From contig JAFQZQ010000011.1 of assembly GCA_017405845.1 (NCBI GenBank), positions 1-64,000 on the forward strand: a stretch of DNA of 64,000 nt. The letters are read 5' to 3'. The notes beneath the pieces are model-generated. The model worked only from the letters and a program-made list of their open reading frames with translations. It ran no database searches and was not told where the DNA came from. This stretch comes from Mogibacterium sp. (GTDB lineage: Bacteria > Bacillota > Clostridia > Peptostreptococcales > Anaerovoracaceae). This document shows positions 26,335 to 34,512 of the stretch, in pieces. The translations under genes and the position numbers were made by a program. Position 1 is the first letter of the stretch; the number at the start of each line of letters is the position of its first letter.

Positions 26335-26823
26335 CTATTCGTCAAGATATGAAACCAGGAAATACTTTGCCAGGCTGTCCGGCCTGACGTTTGCCCTCGC
26401 TTCGTCGCGCGTAAACCAGGCATACGAATCGATCTCGTAATTCGGATCGAATTCGCTGTCATCCTTAACAAAGGCAGTGAAGTTGCACATCAGCGCGTCC
26501 GACTTCTCGAAGAACTGCGTGCGGTTGAACTTAATGTGCGTAACGGTCATGCCGGTCTCTTCCTTGACCTCTCTCCTGACCGCATCCTCGAGAGCCTCTC
26601 CGCGTGACACATAGCCGGCAACCAGAATGTAAGTAGATCTGCCGTACTGCTTTATCAGCAGTATCTCGTCCTTCTCCTCGTTGACGACTATCATGCTTAC
26701 CGCAACGTTATACTGCGGGAATCTGAACTGCTCACACTTTGGGCAGAATGGCACGATCCCCTCATTCTTAAGCTCTTTAGGCACCAGCGCGGTGCCGCAT
26801 TCCCTGCAAAACTTTCCTGTCAT
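26335..26823 (-). CDS. Nudix hydrolase with N-terminal zinc ribbon (NudC-like)
   Basis: This 162-residue protein begins with a zinc ribbon (FCRECG near residue 5, FCPKCE near 26) and continues with a Nudix domain. The Nudix box GYVSRGEALEDAVRREVKEETG (about 70-91) is complete. The zinc ribbon plus Nudix pairing is that of NudC-type NADH/NAD-capped RNA pyrophosphatases, although the N-terminal half is shorter than in E. coli NudC. Substrate is therefore likely a dinucleotide, but not certain. Confidence 0.8.
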   Translation of the reverse strand: MTGKFCRECGTALVPKELKNEGIVPFCPKCEQFRFPQYNVAVSMIVVNEEKDEILLIKQYGRSTYILVAGYVSRGEALEDAVRREVKEETGMTVTHIKFNRTQFFEKSDALMCNFTAFVKDDSEFDPNYEIDSYAWFTRDEARANVRPDSLAKYFLVSYLDE

Positions 26824-26838
26824 ATCGTCTCTGACCCA

Positions 26839-27132
26839 CTAAATGAATATCTTTCTCTTGTCAGGATCCGCTGCTCTTCTGTAAAGCACGAATCTTCTTC
26901 CGATAGCCTGTACGAATTCAGCTCCGAGCTCTTCAGCGATCTCGTTCGCAGCGTCCTTTGGCTCCATAAGTGAGCCCTCCTGGATCTGCACCTTTACTAT
27001 CTCGTGCGCATTCAGGTAGTCGTCGATGGCCGAGATGACCGAAGGAGTGATGTCCTCCTTGCCGATCATTACAGTCGGTCTCAGCTCCTGAGCTATCTTT
27101 TTAAGTTCACTTCTCTGTTTTCCTGTTATCAT
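26839..27132 (-). CDS. yhbY: YhbY-type ribosome assembly RNA-binding protein
   Basis: This 97-residue protein is a single CRM/YhbY domain: KQRSELKKIAQELRPTVMIGKEDITPSVISAIDDYLNAHEIVKVQI, with the family's GK(E/G) loop, and IGRRFVLYRRA near the end. Homologues bind pre-50S particles. Its ribosome site and start codon lie in a perfect 19-bp tandem duplication (see 27124-27161), so an upstream copy of RBS and ATG exists in another frame. Confidence 0.92.
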   Translation of the reverse strand: MITGKQRSELKKIAQELRPTVMIGKEDITPSVISAIDDYLNAHEIVKVQIQEGSLMEPKDAANEIAEELGAEFVQAIGRRFVLYRRAADPDKRKIFI

Positions 27133-27161
27133 TCTTTTCTCCTGTTATCATTCTTTTCTCC
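27124..27161 (-). repeat. 19-bp tandem duplication of the yhbY ribosome site and start codon
   Basis: The minus-strand unit GGAGAAAAGAATGATAACA occurs twice in direct succession (27143-27161, 27124-27142). Each copy carries an RBS and an ATG. The two ATGs are 19 bases apart, so out of frame; only the inner one opens yhbY. The outer copy overlaps the nitrilase stop. Confidence 0.9.
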
Positions 27162-28081
27162 TATTTATCGTCAATTGTCAGTTTCAGCACATCAGGCCTT
27201 GCGTAATGCCCAACTGCGTCGTGCTCCATCTTGCAGGCAGCCGGCAGGGTCATGTCGAGATCAGCGTAGATCACCGTCTCCTCGTCCCACACCGGATCGG
27301 TCACGTAATGACCGTAAGGATCTATTATGCAGCTTCCTCCGCGGCACACCCAGTACGGCAGATTCTCTATCTCGGCCGCATTCAGATCGGCCGGGTATGA
27401 GTCCTTGCGGATTATCATGTCAGCGTTTACGAAGTAGCATTTGCCTTCGATAGCGATGTGCTGGATCGTCGCCTGCCACTCAGGATTATCGTTGGTGTTA
27501 GGCGAGATGTAGATGGTGATCCCCTTCTCGTACAGAGCGACTCTCGCGAGCGGCATGTAGCTTTCCCAGCAGATCAGGCTGCCCATCGGACCCCAGGGGC
27601 TCTCAGTTACAGGAAAGTAGCACTTATTGGCGTCTCCCCAAACGAGCCTCTCCGATCCGGTCGGCTTGAGCTTGCGGTGCACCTTGCACGAGCCATCCGG
27701 CTCGAAGACCGCATTGCTGTTAAAGAGCGTTCCGCCCACCGCATCGCGCTCGGAGAATCCAATGCTTATATATGCGCCCGTCTTCTTTGCTGCCTCAGCG
27801 AGCTTATCAAACTCTGCTCCGCCTGCAACAACAGAGGCATCGTAATAGCGCTTCCAGTCCTCCCTGCCCGGCTCAGTCCTCTTGCCTACACTAAAGCCAA
27901 AGTTCATTCCGACCGGATAACCCGGGATGAACAGCTCCGGGAAGACTATGAGTTCAGCTCCGTTGGCCGCTGCCTCATCGATGTATCCGAGCGCCTTCTC
28001 AAGGCTCGCCTGCTTATCAAAGAGCACCGGTTCGGCCTGAACCAATCCTATTCTGCATGTCTGTTTTTCAAGGTCTTTCAT
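27161..28081 (-). CDS. Nitrilase-type carbon-nitrogen hydrolase
   Basis: This 306-residue protein has the three catalytic blocks of the superfamily: Glu in FPELFIPGYP (about 49), Lys in HRKLKPTGSERLVWG (about 134) and Cys in SLICWESYMPLARVALYEKG (about 168). The segments RKLKPT.ERLVWG and ICWE.YMPLAR are those of true nitrilases, which turn organic nitriles into acids, more than of amidases. IHISPNTN-like region (YISPNTNDNPEWQATIQHIAIEGKCYFV) is also typical. It is 12 bases after an aldo/keto reductase gene. The natural substrate is unknown. Confidence 0.85.
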   Translation of the reverse strand: MKDLEKQTCRIGLVQAEPVLFDKQASLEKALGYIDEAAANGAELIVFPELFIPGYPVGMNFGFSVGKRTEPGREDWKRYYDASVVAGGAEFDKLAEAAKKTGAYISIGFSERDAVGGTLFNSNAVFEPDGSCKVHRKLKPTGSERLVWGDANKCYFPVTESPWGPMGSLICWESYMPLARVALYEKGITIYISPNTNDNPEWQATIQHIAIEGKCYFVNADMIIRKDSYPADLNAAEIENLPYWVCRGGSCIIDPYGHYVTDPVWDEETVIYADLDMTLPAACKMEHDAVGHYARPDVLKLTIDDK

Positions 28082-28093
28082 TTGAAACCTCTT

Positions 28094-29275
28094 TTAGTAA
28101 CCAAACACGTCAGCTGCGTGTTTCATGTTCTCTCGTATCTTTACATCAAACGGACATCTCGTCTCACACATGCCGCACTGCAGGCAGTCGCTCGCATGCT
28201 TTGCAAGCGCCTTATAATGCCCGGCCTCAAGGTCCGGAACACGGAAGCCTTCAGTGCCTTCCATAATGCCGTTAGACTCGTTGTGTGCGATCACGAGATT
28301 CAGCAGCTTTGTGACGAACGCTATGTCTATCTCAGCCGGACACGGATGACAATGCGTGCAGTACATGCAGTGACCGCTCCAGCTGACCTTCGGGAACTTC
28401 GCGAAAGCCTCCGCGTAATCGCGTTCGGATTCTGTCGCGTCGCAGTAAGCAATACTCTGAGCCAGCTGCTCATCATTCCTTGCGCCTGAGCAAACCGTTG
28501 CGACAGCCGGTCTTGAGAGGCAGTAGCTTATACACTGCACAGGAGTCAGCGCCGCTCCTGCAGGTGACATCTCTGCCGTTAGCAGATCGCCGCCCGCAAA
28601 GGCTTTCATGACCGTTATGCCGACACCCATGCTCTCACAGAGCTCGTACAGTCTCTGGCGCTCAGGGTCCATGTTGACGAATCCGCCTTCGTACACCTCG
28701 TCAGCCCACAAATCGTCAACGACCTCAGTGCCCGGCAGCATATCGTAAACAGGATTGATACTGAACATCAGCACCTCTATATCACCCTCCTCGATCGCCT
28801 TTATGGCCACCTTCGGATTGTGCGACGAGAGGCCGATGTGGTGGATCCTTCCTTCTGCCTTAAGCTGCTTCGCATATTCTACTATTCCGTTGTCCTTGAT
28901 AGTCTGCCAGTCGCTCTCCGCATCGCAGTAGTGGATCATACCCACGTCGATGTAGTCAGTGCCCAGTCTCTCAAGCGAGTCCTCGAACGCCGCCTTCACA
29001 TCATCGAGCTTGCGGCTTCTCTCGTACTGGCCGTTCTTCCAGACAGACGAAATATGCGACTGAATTATGAACTTCTCGCGCCTTCCCTTCAGCGCCTCAC
29101 CCAGTGCAGACCTTGCTGCAGGATCCGGCGAAAAAAGGTCAAAGTAATTGACACCTGCTGCCTCTGCCATGTCGAGGAACGACTTCGCGGTGCTGTTGTC
29201 TTCAACGAAAGCTTCGCAGCCGAGCGCGATAACGCTAACTTCAAGTCCTGTATTGCCTAACTGTCTGTATTCCAT
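28094..29275 (-). CDS. Aldo/keto reductase with C-terminal double [4Fe-4S] ferredoxin region
   Basis: This 393-residue protein has a TIM-barrel aldo/keto reductase domain (MEYRQLGNTGLEVSVIALG, YIDVGMIHYCD, HIGLSSHNPK) over about 1-280. Two cysteine clusters follow: CMYCTHCHPCP near 302 and CLQCGMCETRCP near 362, each able to hold a [4Fe-4S] centre. Such fused forms are common in anaerobes and probably exchange electrons with ferredoxin rather than only NADPH; the substrate is unknown. It lies in the tight leftward array. Confidence 0.88.
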   Translation of the reverse strand: MEYRQLGNTGLEVSVIALGCEAFVEDNSTAKSFLDMAEAAGVNYFDLFSPDPAARSALGEALKGRREKFIIQSHISSVWKNGQYERSRKLDDVKAAFEDSLERLGTDYIDVGMIHYCDAESDWQTIKDNGIVEYAKQLKAEGRIHHIGLSSHNPKVAIKAIEEGDIEVLMFSINPVYDMLPGTEVVDDLWADEVYEGGFVNMDPERQRLYELCESMGVGITVMKAFAGGDLLTAEMSPAGAALTPVQCISYCLSRPAVATVCSGARNDEQLAQSIAYCDATESERDYAEAFAKFPKVSWSGHCMYCTHCHPCPAEIDIAFVTKLLNLVIAHNESNGIMEGTEGFRVPDLEAGHYKALAKHASDCLQCGMCETRCPFDVKIRENMKHAADVFGY

Positions 29276-29284
29276 TCTTTACCT

Positions 29285-29938
29285 CTAAACAAAATGCCTC
29301 TCGGTTTCAGCAGCCGGAGCGAGCACCTTAACGTACTCTTCGAGCTGATCGAGGTATTCATCTATAGCCTCGATCGTCATGCCCGGTGATCCGAATATCA
29401 GATAGAGCACGTGGCTGCTGTCATCCTGCAGGCAGGTGCGGCTGTCCGCGCCGGCTATCATGCTGATAATGACCCCGCCGTCATCGCGGCCGGTCACATC
29501 GCCCGGATAGCTGTGTCCCTCACTGCCGTGGATGCTCGGGAAAGGCACCTTTTCAGTCTCGGTGTAGAAGACGATGTCGCCCTCCACCCTGTCCGCATCA
29601 TGTGTGCCGGCAAGCACTCTGGTTTTGAGCTCCGTCAGAAAAGCGACCGCATTGACGTATCGCTCTTCCGGGAAAGGCCGTCCCTTCAGCAGGAACGACT
29701 CCACCTGCATCATAATCGGATATGTCTTTTTGAATTTGCGGAAATACCTGAAGTACGGATCCTGGCGAAACCATGTCTCGCGGTCATACTGCTCGCCCTC
29801 CTTGCGGATCACTTCAAGTTCGCGGTCACGCATCTGCTCGAAGGCAGCCGTATCCCACTCTGCCAAATCGGGATACTTCACCTCAAGTATCCCGACATGG
29901 CTGTCCGTATTCATGTTTTCATCTCTTATGATTCTCAT
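29285..29938 (-). CDS. B3/B4 tRNA-binding-domain protein
   Basis: This 217-residue protein resembles the stand-alone B3/B4 domain of phenylalanyl-tRNA synthetase beta chains: FRYFRKFKKTYPIMMQVESFLLKGRPFP, a length-conserved NAVAFLTELKTRVLAGTHDADRVEGDI block, and SRTCLQDDSSHVLYLIFGSPG. Free B3/B4 proteins are thought to edit mischarged tRNA or bind free amino-acid analogues; this is not established. The start may instead be the ATG nine codons on. It is nine bases upstream of the aldo/keto reductase. Confidence 0.65.
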   Translation of the reverse strand: MRIIRDENMNTDSHVGILEVKYPDLAEWDTAAFEQMRDRELEVIRKEGEQYDRETWFRQDPYFRYFRKFKKTYPIMMQVESFLLKGRPFPEERYVNAVAFLTELKTRVLAGTHDADRVEGDIVFYTETEKVPFPSIHGSEGHSYPGDVTGRDDGGVIISMIAGADSRTCLQDDSSHVLYLIFGSPGMTIEAIDEYLDQLEEYVKVLAPAAETERHFV

Positions 29939-29994
29939 TTCCCTTTTCCCTTTTGTTCTGTGCGTCAGTTTGGTGAACTTGTCCGTCTGTCAAA

Positions 29995-30462
29995 CTACTT
30001 GAAGCTGTTTGTCCAGACATTCAGTTCAGGGTATGCGGCGTCCGGACTGAACAGCTTGGCGCCTACGATCTCGCCCTTCATCAGAGGTTGTAGTTTAGCC
30101 GGTGCCTTTGCTATATCGCTGCCACCGGATGTCGCGAAAAGCGCCACCCTCTTGCCGCTGAAATCATAGCTCTTCACAAAAGTCTCAATGATATTCGGTG
30201 CAGCATAATACCATACCGGGAATCCGATGTATACCATATCGTATTCGTCAAAGTTATCGACGCGGCCTTCGATCGGCACGCTCTTCTTTCCGAATTTCTC
30301 TTTATTGCACCTTGCGAGCGGGTTCGTCCACTTGAGGTCCGCATCTGTGTAAGGCTCAACCGGCCTGATCTCAAACAGATCAGCGTCTGCAGCCTTTGCT
30401 AATCTCTTTGCCAGCGACGCGGTATTTCCACTCGCCGAAAAATATGCTACTAAAGTCTTCAT
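29995..30462 (-). CDS. Flavodoxin-family protein
   Basis: This 155-residue protein has the FMN phosphate loop YFSASGNTASLAKRLA near residues 7-22, the YDMVYIGFPVWYYAAP isoalloxazine-side loop near 75-90 and FATSGGSDI. It is about the size of short-chain flavodoxins and would carry single electrons in the cytoplasm. The 56 bases before the next gene leave little room for a separate promoter, so it belongs to the array. Confidence 0.9.
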   Translation of the reverse strand: MKTLVAYFSASGNTASLAKRLAKAADADLFEIRPVEPYTDADLKWTNPLARCNKEKFGKKSVPIEGRVDNFDEYDMVYIGFPVWYYAAPNIIETFVKSYDFSGKRVALFATSGGSDIAKAPAKLQPLMKGEIVGAKLFSPDAAYPELNVWTNSFK

Positions 30463-30475
30463 AATCTGTCTCCTG

Positions 30476-31012
30476 TTATTCAGCTTCTGCTTCCGGGAAC
30501 TGTATCTGACACATCTGCATCGTGATCAGCGCTGTCTCGTGCGACTCCGGAGTCACGCCTGCGCAGCATTCAGGGTCAACCGTGATCTTTACCTCCGGCA
30601 TGACCGCTTTAAGAAGCAGCGCGTTGGAGACCACACAGATATCCGTGCAAAGCCCGACCATCTCGATTTCTATATCCTCTGCTGCAGCTATCCCCGCGAT
30701 GTCTTTCGCGAGCTTCAGGCTTCCGAAAGTCGGCTTCTCATAGATGTGAGCATCAGTCAGCAGCTCCGCGATATCACTGCGGATCTGCCATCCGTCAGTA
30801 CCCTTGATGCAGTGCGGGACCGGAAGGTTACGCCCCTCCTGCGTATTGAGATAGTCAGGAGTGTGGGTATCCATCGTAGCGAACACGTCCGCAGGATCGT
30901 ACCCGCGGATCTTTGCTTTTACATTCTCGACAATAGCGACCGCTTCGGCAGTGCCCAGCGCACCGTCGATGAAGTCGTTCTGCATGTCGACTACAATCAG
31001 AATCTTTCTCAT
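30476..31012 (-). CDS. Nicotinamidase/isochorismatase-family hydrolase
   Basis: This 178-residue cysteine hydrolase has the catalytic Asp in VVDMQNDFIDGALGT (about 9), Lys in YEKPTFGS (about 93) and Cys in GLCTDICVVSNALL (about 125), with a cis-peptide region just before. Sequence around DMQNDFIDGALGT and CTDICV is closest to nicotinamidases of the PncA type, which deaminate nicotinamide for NAD salvage. Other members act on N-carbamoyl compounds, so the substrate is not sure. Confidence 0.82.
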   Translation of the reverse strand: MRKILIVVDMQNDFIDGALGTAEAVAIVENVKAKIRGYDPADVFATMDTHTPDYLNTQEGRNLPVPHCIKGTDGWQIRSDIAELLTDAHIYEKPTFGSLKLAKDIAGIAAAEDIEIEMVGLCTDICVVSNALLLKAVMPEVKITVDPECCAGVTPESHETALITMQMCQIQFPEAEAE

Positions 31013-31023
31013 TTCCGCTTCCT

Positions 31024-31422
31024 CTATTTCAGAAGATCCTCGCCGGGTCCCATCATCGGGATGTCAACTGCAGTCGCATCCTCGAGGTGGAACATCATCA
31101 GCTTGTGGCCTGTCTCATCATTGTAGATATTCTTCAGCATCGGCATTGCCTCGAGGTTCGCCTCAGCGTACTTCGGATCAGTCTCAAATACCGCCTTCCC
31201 CGTGTAGCGGAGCCAGTGTCCGTCAGGCTTTGCGCAAGCGATCTCCACCTTCGGATTCGCTACGAGCTGTTTATATACATCCTTGAAATCGCCAACACCG
31301 AAGAGGACCTTTCCGTCCATCTCCATATGAGCGCCAAGCGGTCTTACCTTCGGCTGATCGCCATCAACAGTTGCCAGATAGAAAACGCCGGCCTCTGTCA
31401 AAAAGTCATTAACTTTACCCAT
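31024..31422 (-). CDS. Pyridoxamine 5'-phosphate oxidase-family flavoprotein
   Basis: This 132-residue split-barrel protein opens MGKVNDFLTEAGVFYLATVDGDQPKVRPLGAHMEMDGKVLFGVGDFKDVYKQL, the common clostridial short PNPOx-like form. The family binds FMN or F420; short members are often of unknown role and rarely make pyridoxal phosphate. The ATG overlaps the stop of the HAD gene by eight bases. Confidence 0.85.
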   Translation of the reverse strand: MGKVNDFLTEAGVFYLATVDGDQPKVRPLGAHMEMDGKVLFGVGDFKDVYKQLVANPKVEIACAKPDGHWLRYTGKAVFETDPKYAEANLEAMPMLKNIYNDETGHKLMMFHLEDATAVDIPMMGPGEDLLK

Positions 31423-32251
31423 TCTTTGCCTCCTTGTCAGCAGTATTATCTATTACAGTTTTGATCAGTTTATCCATTTCAGAGCCCTCGGTGTAATCCG
31501 CCGGAGCGTAATAACCGATGCGGTTCTCGTCGAGCAGTTTCAGCACCCTGCGCTTATCACCCGTATCCGGGTCGTAAACGCCTACAGAATATCCGCCATA
31601 AGTGTTTACCAGCTTCATGCACGGGATGTCGGTCTCGCTGTCGCCTATGTACACCATGTTGGTGAAAGGCACGCGGATCTCATCCGGCTCAAAATAGTCA
31701 TTGACGGCCGGATCATTCACGTCGAGCACACCCTTTGAGATCCTGAACAGGTATTGCGTTTTGTCCGTGAAGTTGACCACCTGCGCCGGCCATATCGCCA
31801 CGCCTGCCTCATCATAATAGAACGAGCTCGCATAGATGCGTTTGAACTTGCCCGCAATACATGTGCCCTCGATCATCTCGCGAAGGCCCGACGACAGGAT
31901 GTAATGCTCCACAGCGATACCTCGCTCTTCACCGTAGCGGTCGATGCGGTCGAACCACTCCGCGACCCCATCATAAAGTTCCACCATGGCGCCATAGTGC
32001 TCAAGCATCTCGCGACGGAAGATCTCCTTGCCGCGCGCACCCTTCAGCATCAGGTACATCCACGCCAGGTTCGAATCCATGTCGTGGGTGCGCGCCAGAT
32101 CCATGGTCTCCGCCCAGAACTCATCCTGATTCTCATATTTGATTGCCTGAAGATAACCCTGCGCCTGCATGTTATCCGGCGAGAGCGTCTTATCAAAATC
32201 GTAGCATATCGCCACGATAGGCTGTTTTGACCCTTTTAGTTCTCTTGTCAT
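31415..32251 (-). CDS. HAD-superfamily phosphatase
   Basis: This 278-residue protein has the catalytic DxD motif in ICYDFDKTLSPD (about 17), motif II in HYILSSGL (about 116), and motif IV in VYIGDSETDIPC (about 206). The cap is helical and inserted after motif I. The nearest known types are serine-phosphatase-like HAD proteins, but no substrate can be assigned. It sits 21 bases after the flavin reductase gene. Confidence 0.85.
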   Translation of the reverse strand: MTRELKGSKQPIVAICYDFDKTLSPDNMQAQGYLQAIKYENQDEFWAETMDLARTHDMDSNLAWMYLMLKGARGKEIFRREMLEHYGAMVELYDGVAEWFDRIDRYGEERGIAVEHYILSSGLREMIEGTCIAGKFKRIYASSFYYDEAGVAIWPAQVVNFTDKTQYLFRISKGVLDVNDPAVNDYFEPDEIRVPFTNMVYIGDSETDIPCMKLVNTYGGYSVGVYDPDTGDKRRVLKLLDENRIGYYAPADYTEGSEMDKLIKTVIDNTADKEAKNG

Positions 32252-32272
32252 CCCAACAGAATCCTTGTCGAG

Positions 32273-32752
32273 CTACTTTTTAATGATGTCGACGACCTCG
32301 CCGATATACAGTGTGTGCGGCTCGTCAGGTGTGTAGAACTCTTCTACGATCTCAGTAGGCATATGTGTGGTTATCATGTCCTGCCAGAAAACCTTACGGC
32401 AGAGGAATGTGAGTTCAGCCTCTTCGTAAGTCACTGCCTCTCCGAGATCCTTTGCTGTCAGACCTGCAGCAGCATCCTTATCTGTATGGTGTCTGCCTGT
32501 AATACCACCCATCTTCATGAGTGCCTGACGGTATTCTTCAGGTAAGAAGCTGACTGTGAAATACTCATTCTCATTCAGGAACTTATGCGTAAATCTGATT
32601 GGCTTCACATACACAGTTACAATCGGCTTTCCCCAAAGCGTACCCATGCTGCCCCAGCTGATTGTCATGGTGTTGTGAGCAGCCATCGGGCCGGCACTCA
32701 GCAGAGCCCATTTCTTGTCAAACTGTGAAAAGATTTCTGTGTTAAATTCCAT
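32273..32752 (-). CDS. Flavin reductase-like, FMN-binding split-barrel protein
   Basis: This 159-residue protein has the flavin_reduct fold blocks KWALLSAGPMAAHNTMTISWGSMGTLWGKPIVTVYVKPIRFTHKFLNENEYFTVSFL. In anaerobes such proteins act as small NAD(P)H:flavin or ferredoxin-linked reductases. It follows thpR by 21 bases. Partner proteins may be the flavodoxins in the same array. Confidence 0.88.
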   Translation of the reverse strand: MEFNTEIFSQFDKKWALLSAGPMAAHNTMTISWGSMGTLWGKPIVTVYVKPIRFTHKFLNENEYFTVSFLPEEYRQALMKMGGITGRHHTDKDAAAGLTAKDLGEAVTYEEAELTFLCRKVFWQDMITTHMPTEIVEEFYTPDEPHTLYIGEVVDIIKK

Positions 32753-32773
32753 TTCGTCCTCCTATCCTTTCTA

Positions 32774-33274
32774 TCAAAGCTCCGTATAGACCATGCCGTA
32801 TTTGCCACGGTCGGAGCGCATCAGCGATATGTGATCAACTGTCATAGAAGCGGCAATCACATCGGCGATCTCGCCGGCCGCTTCTTTAGAGAGCGCGCCG
32901 CTTGCCCTTCTTATAATTGTAATGTGCGGCGAGAACTTCTTTCTGTCAAACGGTATGCCGGCCTCTGCCAGGGCTCGCCGCAGCCTTCTGCTTACAGCCA
33001 TCAGCGGCGCGCTGTTATCCGTACCGACCCACCAAAGGTCCCCGAATGCACCGATCCCACTCAGGCTAATCTCAAACGGCCTGATCTCAATGCTTTCGAC
33101 GATTTCCTTCACACGCTCCGGGTCATCATACTCCCCTATGAACGCCAGAGTCAGGTGCATATTCTCGTGCGGGGTCTCTTTCCCCCGCACACCGTAAGTC
33201 CTCATGGTATCCTGGATATCCATGAGCGCATCCTTCATCTCGTCATTCAGATTGATTGCAATGAACAGCCGCAT
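32774..33274 (-). CDS. thpR: ThpR, RNA 2',3'-cyclic phosphodiesterase / 2'-5' ligase
   Basis: This 166-residue 2H phosphoesterase has both H-x-T motifs, NMHLTLAFIGEY near residue 42 and SPHITIIRRA near 120, spaced as in the family. ThpR opens 2',3'-cyclic phosphates at RNA ends and can join tRNA halves in vitro. It is the first gene of the leftward array that ends near 22.6 kb. KptA, which acts on related 2'-phosphates, is encoded at 52104-52637. Confidence 0.92.
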   Translation of the reverse strand: MRLFIAINLNDEMKDALMDIQDTMRTYGVRGKETPHENMHLTLAFIGEYDDPERVKEIVESIEIRPFEISLSGIGAFGDLWWVGTDNSAPLMAVSRRLRRALAEAGIPFDRKKFSPHITIIRRASGALSKEAAGEIADVIAASMTVDHISLMRSDRGKYGMVYTEL

Positions 33275-33334
33275 AAACCGTTGACCTCAAAGCATTCTTT
33301 TACATCAATATCATACCACATATCGCATTCGCGC

Positions 33335-33378
33335 CGCCATATATCACATAGCCGGCCGCCATATATCACATGGCCGGG
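33335..33378. repeat. 22-bp tandem repeat, two units
   Basis: CGCCATATATCACATAGCCGG and CGCCATATATCACATGGCCGG run head to tail with one mismatch (33335-33356, 33357-33378). Each unit contains the near-palindrome CCATATATCACATGG. A degraded third unit may precede (about 33316-33332). It lies 60 bases before thpR on its upstream side. Confidence 0.8.
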
Positions 33379-33404
33379 TATCTGCCAAGGACCGGAAAAG
33401 TTCA

Positions 33405-33488
33405 GTTCGTTATTGCATCGCAGAAATCGCGGTACAGGCACGAAGAAATTCGTGCTTCATAGCCCATTTCCCCCTGTGCGTAACGAAC
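33405..33488 (+). repeat. Copy A of the ~85-bp palindromic intergenic repeat
   Basis: The outer arms GTTCGTTA (33405-33412) and TAACGAAC (33481-33488) are perfect inverses. A perfect inner hairpin GCACGAA-GAAA-TTCGTGC spans 33438-33455, and CAGG/CCTG-type pairs join the two. No coding frame is preserved. Confidence 0.85.
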
Positions 33489-33677
33489 ACGATTTTTTGC
33501 CACACGATCCGGAGCAGCCTTCCCGTAAGTTTATTCACAATCGCGAATATTACATCTATGCGTTTTTGGCAGGATCCGGATCCGGCTCCAGATTTATGAG
33601 ATTTGTCGCACGATTTGACAGTGTAGACGCCTTAATATAGAGCCAATTCGAAAACTGCAGCCGGGATAAAAAGAATG
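33489..33677. other. Non-coding spacer between repeat copies A and B
   Basis: Nothing recognisable as a gene. The short word GGATCCGGATCCGG near 33572 is self-complementary, and scattered CGCGAATA and ATGCG words recall the spacer between copies D and C near 1950. Confidence 0.4.
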
Positions 33678-33763
33678 AGTTCGTTATTGTACCTCCGATA
33701 TCGCGGTGCAGTTACGAAAAAGTTCGTGCCTCATGCCCGAATTCCCGGGAAGCGACACGAACT
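33678..33763 (+). repeat. Copy B of the ~85-bp palindromic intergenic repeat
   Basis: The arms are AGTTCGT (33678-33684) and ACGAACT (33757-33763). The central hairpin ACGAA-AAAG-TTCGT and the words TATTGTAC, CGATATCGCGGT and TTCGTGC-TCAT are shared with copy A, and most of its length with the inverted copy C at 1999-2084. Confidence 0.85.
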
Positions 33764-33786
33764 TCTTTTATGCAATCTTATGCACA

Positions 33787-33810
33787 TTAAAAAAATCGCC
33801 TTGCGGCGAT
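33787..33810 (-). terminator. Terminator of the Pr6Pr membrane-protein gene
   Basis: On the minus strand ATCGCC-GCAA-GGCGAT is followed by a run of seven T. It marks the end of the long leftward array above it. Confidence 0.88.
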
Positions 33811-33834
33811 TAATTGTGTCAGTAAATGGTTCTA

Positions 33835-34491
33835 TCAGCTGGCCCTCTTCCGCTGCAGATTGCGCATCATGAATCCCAGCAGCCATGTAACGGTCACCAG
33901 GATCGCATAGATGAGCATCCCTACTGGGTAGCCCCAGTGGAAAAAGAAGTACCAGTCGTTTGTGTCGGGCCACTCTCCAAAGCCATTGACCAGATTGTTT
34001 GCCAGATATCCTAGGCCATAGAGCAGCGACGGAATCATAACCAGTCTGTTCTCTTTGCGTGTAAATGACGCCTCGGACAGAAAGATGATCTCAAGCATTG
34101 CGCCGATCGGCCCTATAAGATGAAGAAACAGATTGGCGCCTTCGAACATGGCCGGGTATCCGTATATCGGTCCAAGAAAGCCGATCACTGTGGTAAATGT
34201 AAGCCCAACCGCTGCAGCTGAAATATACTTCAGCAGCTCGATGCGAGCGATCACAGAGTCGGAGCCTTTCGCGCTACCGGCGCCTGCCTTCGCGCCTTTT
34301 CCGGTGCAGATCAGCCAGGCGATAGCAACGAATCCGACAAGCAGATTCGACTGTACGGTGAAATACTTCAGGCTGCCGAAACCGTTAAGCGCGAGGGTTC
34401 CGGGCGCTGAAAAGCACATCACCAGCCATGCGCCGATGGTTGTAAGCACCAGAAATATATTTACAAAACATCTGACTCTCTTTCTGTCCAT
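33835..34491 (-). CDS. Pr6Pr-family membrane protein
   Basis: This 218-residue protein has six membrane segments and the FTVQSNLLVG motif near residue 44 that marks the Pr6Pr (AIG1-like) group, plus a short Gly/Ala/Lys loop at 65-78. The C-terminal HWGYPVGMLIYAILVTVTWLLG is also typical. No activity is known for bacterial members. It is the last gene of the array before the terminator. Confidence 0.7.
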   Translation of the reverse strand: MDRKRVRCFVNIFLVLTTIGAWLVMCFSAPGTLALNGFGSLKYFTVQSNLLVGFVAIAWLICTGKGAKAGAGSAKGSDSVIARIELLKYISAAAVGLTFTTVIGFLGPIYGYPAMFEGANLFLHLIGPIGAMLEIIFLSEASFTRKENRLVMIPSLLYGLGYLANNLVNGFGEWPDTNDWYFFFHWGYPVGMLIYAILVTVTWLLGFMMRNLQRKRAS

Positions 34492-34512
34492 AACTGTCGC
34501 AGACTTGAGCCT

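Noticed and set aside
33335..33378. Possible CRISPR-like repeat
   Set aside because: Only two head-to-tail units with no spacers and no cas genes in the window.
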